A DNA stretch of 64,000 bases from contig CAZVKN010000003.1 of assembly GCA_964627035.1 (NCBI GenBank), positions 1 to 64,000 of the forward strand. Reading direction: 5' to 3'. Positions 34,876-42,225 of the stretch are shown here, in pieces. The notes under the pieces are model-generated. The model did not search any database. It had not been told where the DNA came from and saw only the letters and a list, made by a program, of their open reading frames with translations. Numbering within the stretch: the stretch's first letter is position 1; every line of letters starts with the position of its first letter. The position numbers and the translations under genes were made by a program. The stretch comes from CAZVKN01 sp964627035 (GTDB lineage Bacteria; Electryoneota; AABM5-125-24; Hatepunaeales; Hatepunaeaceae).

Positions 34876-35877
34876 CTACATCTTGGCGGATTTTTCGATC
34901 AGGTCAACGACGCGACAGGAGTAACCGAACTCGTTGTCATACCAGCCGACAACCTTCACCATCCGACCACCGATTACCATAGTCAGTCCTGAGTCAAACA
35001 CACAGGAGTGGCTGTTACCGATGATGTCAGTGGAGACGATCGGGTCTTCAGTGTACTCAAGAATGCCTTTCATCGCTCCGTCTGCGGCTTCCTTCATCGC
35101 TGAGTTAATCTGTTCAACGGTTACATCCTGTGCCAACTCCGCAGTCAGATCGGTCAAGGACCCGTCAGGTACCGGAACACGCACTGAAAAACCGTCCAGT
35201 TTGCCTTTCAGATCAGGAATGACAAGACCGATAGCTTTAGCTGCTCCGGTAGTCGTCGGAATTGACGAGAGGGCTGCAGAACGAGATCGCCGTAAATCTT
35301 TGTGAGGCAAGTCGAGCAGTCGCTGGTCGTTGGTGTAACCGTGAATTGTATTCATCAAACCTTTGACCAATCCAAAGTTGTCATGCAGCACTTTGACCAT
35401 CGGGGCGAGGCAGTTTGTGGTGCATGATGCGTTTGATATGATTTTATGTTCTGCTTTCAGGTCACCGTTATTGACTCCCAATACAACCGTAGCATCAATC
35501 TCACCTTTTGCGGGAACTGTCAGCAGAACTTTCTTTGCGCCTGCATCAAGGTGCATTGCGCACTGCTCACGCTGGCGAAAAACACCGGTTGACTCTACGG
35601 CAAAGTCAACATTAAAATCTCCCCATGGAAGCTTTTTGGGATCGCGTTCAGCCATGACTTTAATTGGCTTTCCATCTACAATAATTGTATCGCCTTCAAC
35701 AGAGACCGACCCCGGATAGCGTCCGTGAGTCGAATCATATTTCAGCAGATGACCGAGCGTTCTCGCATCAGTCAGATCGTTCAGTGCGACGATGTTAAAG
35801 TTCCCACGTCGCATCATTTCACGAAATACCAGCCGACCGATTCGACCAAACCCGTTAATACCGATTGTAATTGACAT
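34876..35877 (-). CDS. gap: Glyceraldehyde-3-phosphate dehydrogenase
   Basis: 333 residues, normal length. It oxidises glyceraldehyde 3-phosphate with NAD. Marks: ITIGINGFGRIGRLVFRE (nucleotide-binding loop), the catalytic SNASCTTNCLAPMVK, HGYTNDQRLLDLPHKDLRRSR, and WYDNEFGYSCRVVDL at the end. AGGAG lies 7 bp before the ATG. It is the first gene of the gap-pgk-tpiA operon. A family A repeat lies in the upstream gap. Confidence 0.97.
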   Translation of the reverse strand: MSITIGINGFGRIGRLVFREMMRRGNFNIVALNDLTDARTLGHLLKYDSTHGRYPGSVSVEGDTIIVDGKPIKVMAERDPKKLPWGDFNVDFAVESTGVFRQREQCAMHLDAGAKKVLLTVPAKGEIDATVVLGVNNGDLKAEHKIISNASCTTNCLAPMVKVLHDNFGLVKGLMNTIHGYTNDQRLLDLPHKDLRRSRSAALSSIPTTTGAAKAIGLVIPDLKGKLDGFSVRVPVPDGSLTDLTAELAQDVTVEQINSAMKEAADGAMKGILEYTEDPIVSTDIIGNSHSCVFDSGLTMVIGGRMVKVVGWYDNEFGYSCRVVDLIEKSAKM

Positions 35878-35969
35878 TACTTCTCCTGAATAATAAGTGA
35901 TTTATTGTTTCACGCAAAGATTGCTAAGTTGAGAAAAATTTGTGAGAGCGTCAACCAAGTAGTTATTTT

Positions 35970-36027
35970 GTAGTCGTGGTTGTCTCATCCCGATGAATCG
36001 GGACGGGCTTGGGACAAGTCCGACTAC
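35970..36027. repeat. Family A repeat, copy 8 (with inner insertion)
   Basis: GTCGTGGTTGTCTCATCC, then a small internal palindrome CCCGATGAATCGGG, then GGGCTTG/CAAGTCC and CTAC. The insertion replaces the CAACCAC arm. Confidence 0.7.
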
Positions 36028-36089
36028 AGTTATTAATTTCAGTTCAAGGTTAATGCTATCATATCTATAACTTCACGTGATAGAATTGT

Positions 36090-37145
36090 TTAGACTAACT
36101 TAGATTTCCCCGCCAATTGACCACAAGCTCCGTTAATATCACTCCCCCGACTTGTTCTCATAGTAACAGTTAAGTTGGCTTTACGAAGAACCTCCATGAA
36201 CCGTTCAGCATGCTGAGATGCTGTACGTTGAAACGAAATATATGTTGAACTGTTCGCTACTGACATCGGATTATATTCCATTATGTTAATTTTACATGGA
36301 GTCCCAGATAGAAGTTTCACCAATCTGTTCGCATCTTCAACCGAATCGTTAAAATCTCGGAGTAAGAGGTATCCAATCTGAACCCGAATCCCGGCTTGAC
36401 GCGCATATTTACCGCCAGCTCTGATCAACTGCTCAAGCGGATACTTTGAAGCCAACGGCATCAACTGTTTCCTCTGCTGTTCTGTTGATCCGTTGAGCGA
36501 AATTGCCAGCTTGACCCGCAATCCCTCCTTGGTCATCGCTTTTATCCCCGGTAGCCATCCGACAGTTGAGATTGTAAACCGTCTCCGCGACATCGCCAAG
36601 CCGTTGGGATCTGTAATTAGCCTGACTGCTTTGAACAGTTCGCGACGATTCAGCAGAGGTTCGCCCATCCCCATCATTACGATGTTTGTAACATCACGCG
36701 AGGTCTCTTTTTCGATGAGCATCAATTGTCCGACAATCTCACCGGCTGTCAGGTTTCGTTTGAGTCCGAGATATCCGGTCGCACAGAACGTGCATCCGAC
36801 ATTGCAGCCAGCTTGCGAAGAGAGGCATACTGTCAGCCGCTCACCTTCGGGTATCAGCACCGACTCAACATGCTCGCCATCTTCAAGCTCAATTAGTAGC
36901 TTAATGCTACCATCAAATCCTTCAGCCTTTTCAACGACTTTGGACGGCAAAACAAGAGCACTTTCAGCCAATTTGTGTCGTAGCGAAAGGCTGAGATCCG
37001 TCATCTCTGAAAAATCGGTCTCGCGTCGGTTGTAAATCCAACGGTACAGTTGTCGCGCCCGAAACTTTGACTCCCCAAGCGACTCAACGACCTGCGAGAG
37101 GTCGTTTTCATTCATTCCGATTAAGTGAACCGTTGTGCGTTCCAA
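36090..37145 (-). CDS. rlmN: 23S rRNA (adenine-C2)-methyltransferase
   Basis: 351 residues, normal length. This radical SAM enzyme methylates A2503 of 23S rRNA and A37 of some tRNAs. The iron-sulfur motif is C-x3-C-x2-C in GCNVGCTFCATGYLGLKRNL. Other marks are NIVMMGMGEPLLNR, RRFTISTVGWLPGI, and the late Cys in SDINGACGQLAGK that carries the methyl group. The start is TTG at 37145 (reading ERTTVHLIGMNENDL); an ATG ten codons in is an alternative. It is transcribed alone, upstream of gap on the same strand. Confidence 0.95.
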   Translation of the reverse strand: MERTTVHLIGMNENDLSQVVESLGESKFRARQLYRWIYNRRETDFSEMTDLSLSLRHKLAESALVLPSKVVEKAEGFDGSIKLLIELEDGEHVESVLIPEGERLTVCLSSQAGCNVGCTFCATGYLGLKRNLTAGEIVGQLMLIEKETSRDVTNIVMMGMGEPLLNRRELFKAVRLITDPNGLAMSRRRFTISTVGWLPGIKAMTKEGLRVKLAISLNGSTEQQRKQLMPLASKYPLEQLIRAGGKYARQAGIRVQIGYLLLRDFNDSVEDANRLVKLLSGTPCKINIMEYNPMSVANSSTYISFQRTASQHAERFMEVLRKANLTVTMRTSRGSDINGACGQLAGKSKLV

Positions 37146-37486
37146 ATTTGGTCAGACAATAATAAATAAAGGTGAAATTTCACGCAAAGACGCAAAGTAC
37201 CGCCAATGTTGAGTTTTCAGAGGCATAACTAAATGATACCCATATACGTTTAAGAAAAAGAATCCTGCTCGTTAAATCTTTCGGACATTTGACGAGCTAT
37301 TAGAGACTGCTTTCAGCGATTTGGTGATACTTTGCGGCTCTGTGGGCTTTGCGTGAGAACACCATTCCTTGATACAAACCCGAAAATTCCATTACTTTTC
37401 AATGTAATTCAGATTATGTTTTTCCGCAAGAGAAATCGTGGAACCATTTGCATAAAACCGAGTCGTAATATATCTTAGAACAGGTT
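37146..37486. other. Intergenic region with large inverted repeat
   Basis: 341 bp between divergent rlmN and moxR. TTTCACGCAAAG at 37178 and CTTTGCGTGAGA ending at 37358 form the ends of one repeat unit. Inside, GCTCGT/ACGAGC (37267-37297) forms a hairpin with inner AAAT/ATTT pairs. No gene seen. Confidence 0.6.
37178..37358. repeat. Family D repeat (CACGCAAAGACGCAAAG type)
   Basis: Inverted ends TTTCACGCAAAGACGCAAAG and CTTTGCGGCTCTGTG...CTTTGCGTGAG bound about 180 bp. A further half copy (TTTCACGCAAAGATTG) is near 35911. This repeat type is widespread in environmental genomes. Confidence 0.5.
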
Positions 37487-38509
37487 TTGTTAAAAAGGAG
37501 AATAGTTATTTCTGATGTAGAAGCGGTCGCTGAGCTGAAGCATGCTCGCGACAAGATTACCGCTGAATTGAGTAAAGTCATTGTCGGTCAGACGGATATT
37601 ATTGATCAACTGCTAATTGCGATGTTATCGAGGGGGCACAGTCTTTTAGTCGGAGTGCCGGGATTGGCAAAAACTCTGCTGATTAATACTCTGGCAAAAG
37701 TCCTCGATTTGAAGTTTAACCGGATCCAGTTCACGCCCGATTTGATGCCGTCAGACATTACCGGCACTGAGATCATCGAGGACAACCGTTCAACAGGACA
37801 GAAGGAGTTCAAGTTTGTACACGGTCCGATCTTTGCCCAAATCGTTCTGGCTGACGAGATAAACCGCACACCACCGAAAACTCAGGCTGCCCTTCTCGAA
37901 GCGATGCAAGAGCATAGCGTAACGACAGCAGGACAGACTTATCTTCTCGATGAGCCGTTTTATGTGCTTGCAACGCAAAATCCGATAGAGCAGGAGGGTA
38001 CCTATCCATTGCCGGAGGCTCAGTTGGATAGATTCATGTTCAGTTTGTGGTTAGACTATCCGTCGTCAGATGAGGAACTCGATATTGTGATGAGAACGAC
38101 CACTGACAAAGACCCGGAATTGAATATTGTGCTGAATGCCGATCAGATTATTGAGCTTCAATCACTGGCTCGGCGGGTTCCGGTTTCAGAGCACGTCGCC
38201 AATTACGCTGTAAATCTTGTGCGCGCAACAAGACCGAATCTTGATAACAGCCTTGGTTATATCAAGCAGTGGTTGACTTGGGGTGCAGGACCACGGGCTT
38301 CGCAATACCTCATTATCGGTGCCAAGACTCGTGCAATCCTTGATGGAAGACCAACACCGGAGGTGGATGATGTTCGTTCTGTTGCCAGGTCAGTATTGCG
38401 TCACAGGATTGTCACCAGCTTCCATGCTGCCGCAGAGGGTGTCACGCAATTGGATATCATAGACAAGTTGCTCGAGGAGCCTGCACTTGCCTCCGCAAGC
38501 ACTACTTGA
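37487..38509 (+). CDS. MoxR-family AAA+ ATPase
   Basis: 340 residues if TTG 37487 is used. MoxR ATPases act as chaperones that activate VWA-domain partners, here the DUF58 gene just downstream. Marks: VIVGQTDIIDQLLIAMLSRG, Walker A LLVGVPGLAKTLLINTL, RIQFTPDLMPSDITG, Walker B IVLADEINRTPPKTQAALLEAMQE, and LATQNPIEQEGTYPLPEAQLDRF. The start is odd: an AAGGAG at 37495-37500 lies inside the first codons. It is ideally spaced (7 bp) from an ATT at 37508, with no ATG, GTG or TTG there, so a rare ATT start giving 333 residues is possible. The end overlaps the DUF58 gene by 23 bp. Confidence 0.92.
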   Translation: MLKRRIVISDVEAVAELKHARDKITAELSKVIVGQTDIIDQLLIAMLSRGHSLLVGVPGLAKTLLINTLAKVLDLKFNRIQFTPDLMPSDITGTEIIEDNRSTGQKEFKFVHGPIFAQIVLADEINRTPPKTQAALLEAMQEHSVTTAGQTYLLDEPFYVLATQNPIEQEGTYPLPEAQLDRFMFSLWLDYPSSDEELDIVMRTTTDKDPELNIVLNADQIIELQSLARRVPVSEHVANYAVNLVRATRPNLDNSLGYIKQWLTWGAGPRASQYLIIGAKTRAILDGRPTPEVDDVRSVARSVLRHRIVTSFHAAAEGVTQLDIIDKLLEEPALASASTT

Positions 38510-39377
38510 TCCGGCAGCAATAGCACGGCTGAGCGGTTTAGAGCTGAAGGCAAAGACGGTTGTCGAAGGATTCTTAACCGGACTGCATCAAAGCCCTTAT
38601 CACGGCTTCTCTGTGGAGTTTGCCCAGCATCGTCCTTACATGCCGGGTGATTCGTTCAAACAGCTTGATTATAAGGTGCTGGCTAAGACCGGACGGTACT
38701 ATATCAAGCAGTATCAGGAAGAGACAAACCTCAAAGCATACATTCTGCTGGATCACTCCGGTTCGATGGGCTATGGGTCAGAAGAGTTGACGAAGCTGGA
38801 CTATGGCAAGGCACTTTCTGCAGCGTTGTCTCTCCTTTTGTTACGGCAGCGTGATGCTGTCGGTTTAGTACCCTTCAGTGAAACAATAACTGAGCTGCTG
38901 CCACCTCGATCGGCTATGGGATGGCTGCAACCGTTGACAGCAACGCTTGAAAACCTCAATTCTACAGGCGAGACAAAAATCGCATCTGCGCTGTTGGATG
39001 TTGCGGAACGCGTGAAACGGAAAGGGTTGGTAGTGCTGATTTCAGATCTGCTTGAAGAACCGGAGAAGATTATATCCTCAATGAAAGCAATCCGTCACAT
39101 CGGGCACGAGATTTTGGTCTTTCATATTCTTGATCCACTGGAACGAAGTTTTGCATTCCCGCGCGATTCTCGGTTCAAAGATCTCGAAACTGAGGAGATT
39201 CAACCGAGTCGCCCGTGGCACATACGGAAAGAATATTCACAAGCGGTTGAACAGTTCATTGACGAATATCGCACCCGCTGTCGTCATGAGCGGATTGATT
39301 ACCGGCTGTTCACCACCGACACACCTTATGAGGTAGCACTGTTTGAGTTTCTATCACGCAGAAAGAAAATTGTTTGA
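38487..39377 (+). CDS. DUF58 (VWA-like) protein
   Basis: 296 residues from TTG 38487, with GAGGAG upstream. The DUF58 core is GLHQSPYHGFSVEFAQHRPYMPGD, then LDYKVLAKTGRYYIKQYQEET. A von Willebrand-A-like domain follows with its metal site, LLDHSGSMGYGS. Its pairing and 23-bp overlap with a MoxR ATPase is the usual arrangement: the ATPase is thought to act on the VWA protein. The further members often seen (BatA/BatB membrane VWA, BatD) are not in the window. It ends before a family A repeat and a TolC-like gene. Confidence 0.9.
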   Translation: MPPQALLDPAAIARLSGLELKAKTVVEGFLTGLHQSPYHGFSVEFAQHRPYMPGDSFKQLDYKVLAKTGRYYIKQYQEETNLKAYILLDHSGSMGYGSEELTKLDYGKALSAALSLLLLRQRDAVGLVPFSETITELLPPRSAMGWLQPLTATLENLNSTGETKIASALLDVAERVKRKGLVVLISDLLEEPEKIISSMKAIRHIGHEILVFHILDPLERSFAFPRDSRFKDLETEEIQPSRPWHIRKEYSQAVEQFIDEYRTRCRHERIDYRLFTTDTPYEVALFEFLSRRKKIV

Positions 39378-39412
39378 ATTTGCAAAGGGCTTTTATGGCA
39401 TGGCTTGATACC

Positions 39413-39465
39413 TGTAGTCGGGCTTGTCCCAAGCCCGACGTCGCGGTTATAACAGCCACGACTAC
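39413..39465. repeat. Family A repeat, copy 9
   Basis: GTCGGGCTTG/CAAGCCCGAC then GTCGCGGTTA with TAACAGCCACGAC, ends GTAG and CTAC. The second hairpin is imperfect. Confidence 0.8.
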
Positions 39466-39509
39466 AAAATAACTGAATTGGTTATACCGAAACATCTTTT
39501 GGACAGACA

Positions 39510-40832
39510 ATGACTCGAAAATTAGCCATATTGCTGACATTACTGTTATTAACCGCTGCGGGACAATCTGCTGAGATTACACTGACGCTGAAGAAGGCGT
39601 TTGAACTTGCAGGAAAGAACGACCCTGCGCTGATTAATGCCAGACTCGATGTGGAAGCGGGTGATGCTGAAGTGGATCAGGCTTCTGCAGCGAGGTTCCC
39701 TGTAATAACCGCCTCAGGCTCTATGAGCCGCTTTATGGTTGCACCGACTACATTCATACCGAGCTTTGGCAATGTGCGGTTTGTGCCGATATTGGATTAC
39801 ACTGCTGATCTGACGTTGCAGCAACCGCTTTGGGTCGCCGGAAAGATCAATTTAGGGCGTCAGGCAGCGAAGACATACCGAAAGATTACCCGCACTTCAA
39901 TCTCGACTAATTCGGCAGCGATCAAGTCGCAGATCGTGCAGGATTTTTACGGATTGATGCTCGCAAGAGAGCTTGTCAACCTTACGCAAGAGTCTATGGA
40001 TCAGGCGGAGAGGCAGGCTCAAACCGTGGAACGAATGTACAACGTCGGAATGTCGAGTGAATTTGACCTGTTGCGGGCTCAGGTTGCGGTTAAATCACTC
40101 GAACCCGAACTGTCGAATGTAAAAAAGACGGCTCAACTTGCTGAAGTGATGTTGATTAATCGGTTGGGACTTGATCCAAAGACGAGTCTAATGCTGGACG
40201 GAAATCTTACCGCATCTCCGGCGAGCACAGCCTTTCCGTCAGCAGCAGATGCTTACAGACAGGCATTGACGAACCGTGCGGAGTTTACGTTGTTCGACTT
40301 TCAGCATCAGCTTCGTACTATTGCGATGAAAGTTGAGAAGCGGTCACTCTATCTACCAAGTCTGTATTTCATCATGAACTACCGCAGGCAGGCTCAACAG
40401 GATATTTTTGACATCGGTGGAACAGGTTGGTCGGAAAGCTTTAACTGGATCTTGCAGATGGACATTCCACTGTTCGACGGTTTTGCCACCAATGCGAAGG
40501 TTCAGAAAGCGGAAATTGACATCAGGCGGATTGCACTGCAGCGTATGCAATTGGAGCAGGGTGTCCGTCTTGAAGTGACCAATGCAATCAGTGAACTGCA
40601 GCGAGCCACGGATCAGCTTTCAAGCCGCGAGGCGACTGTTGAGATGGCAGAGAAAGCACATAAAATATCGCAAACCCGCTATGAACAGGGGATCGGCACT
40701 GAGTTGGAAGTCCTCGATGCGCATTTAGCTTTGAAGAATGCCAGACTCGGTCAACTGCAAGGATACTATGACTTACGCGTTGCGGAAGCGGAATATGCAC
40801 GAATTGTTGAGAACGATGATGATATTAAATAG
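39510..40832 (+). CDS. TolC-family outer-membrane channel protein
   Basis: 440 residues with a signal peptide (KLAILLTLLLLTAAGQSAE). Two OEP (outer-membrane efflux) repeats are seen. The first begins LTLKKAFELAGKNDPALINARLDVEAGDAEVDQASAARFPVI. The second, from about residue 250, begins AYRQALTNRAEFTLFDFQ. Each is followed by a long helix pair and the typical SLYFIMNYRRQ/LPSLYF strand. TolC proteins form trimers spanning the outer membrane and periplasm. No adaptor or RND/ABC pump gene is adjacent, so the partner is encoded elsewhere. A family A repeat separates it from the DUF58 gene. Confidence 0.9.
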   Translation: MTRKLAILLTLLLLTAAGQSAEITLTLKKAFELAGKNDPALINARLDVEAGDAEVDQASAARFPVITASGSMSRFMVAPTTFIPSFGNVRFVPILDYTADLTLQQPLWVAGKINLGRQAAKTYRKITRTSISTNSAAIKSQIVQDFYGLMLARELVNLTQESMDQAERQAQTVERMYNVGMSSEFDLLRAQVAVKSLEPELSNVKKTAQLAEVMLINRLGLDPKTSLMLDGNLTASPASTAFPSAADAYRQALTNRAEFTLFDFQHQLRTIAMKVEKRSLYLPSLYFIMNYRRQAQQDIFDIGGTGWSESFNWILQMDIPLFDGFATNAKVQKAEIDIRRIALQRMQLEQGVRLEVTNAISELQRATDQLSSREATVEMAEKAHKISQTRYEQGIGTELEVLDAHLALKNARLGQLQGYYDLRVAEAEYARIVENDDDIK

Positions 40833-40883
40833 ATATCAAGAAAATTTCTACAACATGAATTGAAAACTAAAGGAGACTTAAAT

Positions 40884-41147
40884 ATGAGCAGGCAGCGTGG
40901 AACTGTGATCAATTTTCTCTCACGAAAAGGCTTCGGCTTTATTAAGGGTGAAACCGGAGAGAAGATATTTGTCCATTTCAGCGATATAAAAGGTAAAGAT
41001 TTCCGCACATTGACCGATGGAGAGGAAGTGCAATACGATCTGATAAAGGATCCAAAAGGATTGCAGGCAAAGAATGTCGTGCGGTTGAACCCTCCCGAAG
41101 AAGAGGAAGAACTTCCTCCATTGTCTGGAACAGAACGAACTTGGTAG
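40884..41147 (+). CDS. Cold-shock domain protein
   Basis: 87 residues. ATG 40884 is preferred: AGGAG lies 8 bp before it, whereas the earlier in-frame start at 40860 lies upstream of that site. The domain has both RNA-binding motifs in family form: GTVINFLSRKGFGFIKGET (RNP1 KGFGFI) and KIFVHFSDIKGKDFRTL (RNP2 IFVHFSD). GEEVQYDLIKDPKGLQAKNVV completes the barrel. It binds single-stranded nucleic acid. An acidic Pro-rich tail (PEEEEELPPL) extends past the usual length. It lies 19 bp before ruvB. Confidence 0.9.
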   Translation: MSRQRGTVINFLSRKGFGFIKGETGEKIFVHFSDIKGKDFRTLTDGEEVQYDLIKDPKGLQAKNVVRLNPPEEEEELPPLSGTERTW

Positions 41148-41166
41148 CACTAAACCCGGATGATAA

Positions 41167-42201
41167 ATGTCAGACTATGATATAGAAAGTCGCTTGACCG
41201 ACGCAGACCGTTGGGACGGGGAGGCAGAGGTTGAACGATCACTTCGCCCGACAGCATGGAAGGATTTTGTCGGTCAGAGACGGGTCGTTGACAATCTGAA
41301 GGTGTTCCTGACAGCAGCGAGCAACCGTGGTGAAGCACTTGATCACTGTCTGTTCTACGGACCGCCGGGGTTAGGTAAAACCACTCTTGCGCACCTGATA
41401 GCACGAGAACTCAATGTCGAAATTCGGGTCACTTCCGGTCCAGTGCTTGAGAGGCCGAGTGATCTTGCCGGACTGCTGACTAATCTTTCGCCCCGCGATG
41501 TGTTGTTTATAGACGAGATTCACCGCTTACACAACGTGGTTGAGGAGTATCTCTACCCTGCGATGGAAGACTATTCACTTGACATCATGCTCGATAAAGG
41601 GGTATCCGCCAGATCTATTCAGATTTCTCTTGCCCCGTTCACATTGATAGGTGCGACCACACGAGCCGGACTGTTGACGGCACCGATGCGTGCAAGGTTT
41701 GGAATCAATAACCGTCTGGACTATTATGTGCCGGATGAGCTATTCCAGATCATAAAACGATCAGCAGGATTGTTAGGTGTTGAGATCACTGAAGAAGCGG
41801 CAGAGGAAGTTTCCCGAAGATCACGCGGCACGCCACGGATTGCCAATCGTCTGTTGCGCAGATTGAGGGATTTTGCTGAAGTGGAGGGTGACGGCACAAT
41901 AGACATCAAGCTTGCTCAGCACGGGTTAAAGAGGCTCGATATTGATCCGAACGGACTGGATGATATGGACGTACGGATACTGAAAATCATCATAGATAAG
42001 TTCCGCGGCGGTCCGGTGGGACTGGGAACTGTGGCGGTAGCAGTAGGCGAGGAGCCGGATACCATTGAAGAGATCTATGAACCGTTCCTGATCCAGCAAG
42101 GCTTCTTAGAGCGGACACCTCGTGGACGAAAGGCTACTCTGCGTGCATATAAGCTGTTCGGTGAACCACCACCGCAGTCAAATCAAAGACAACTGCTCTG
42201 A
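41167..42201 (+). CDS. ruvB: Holliday junction branch-migration ATPase RuvB
   Basis: 344 residues, normal length. RuvB is the hexameric motor that drives branch migration with RuvA. Marks: SLRPTAWKDFVGQRRVVDNL, Walker A CLFYGPPGLGKTTLAHLIA, Walker B VLFIDEIHRLHNVVEEYLYPA, sensor-1 TLIGATTRAGLLTAPMRARFG, and the C-terminal winged-helix with IYEPFLIQQGFLERTPRGR. It is not next to ruvA or ruvC here. It follows the cold-shock gene by 19 bp on the same strand. Confidence 0.97.
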   Translation: MSDYDIESRLTDADRWDGEAEVERSLRPTAWKDFVGQRRVVDNLKVFLTAASNRGEALDHCLFYGPPGLGKTTLAHLIARELNVEIRVTSGPVLERPSDLAGLLTNLSPRDVLFIDEIHRLHNVVEEYLYPAMEDYSLDIMLDKGVSARSIQISLAPFTLIGATTRAGLLTAPMRARFGINNRLDYYVPDELFQIIKRSAGLLGVEITEEAAEEVSRRSRGTPRIANRLLRRLRDFAEVEGDGTIDIKLAQHGLKRLDIDPNGLDDMDVRILKIIIDKFRGGPVGLGTVAVAVGEEPDTIEEIYEPFLIQQGFLERTPRGRKATLRAYKLFGEPPPQSNQRQLL

Positions 42202-42225
42202 GCCGAATTGTACGGAATGGCTTTA

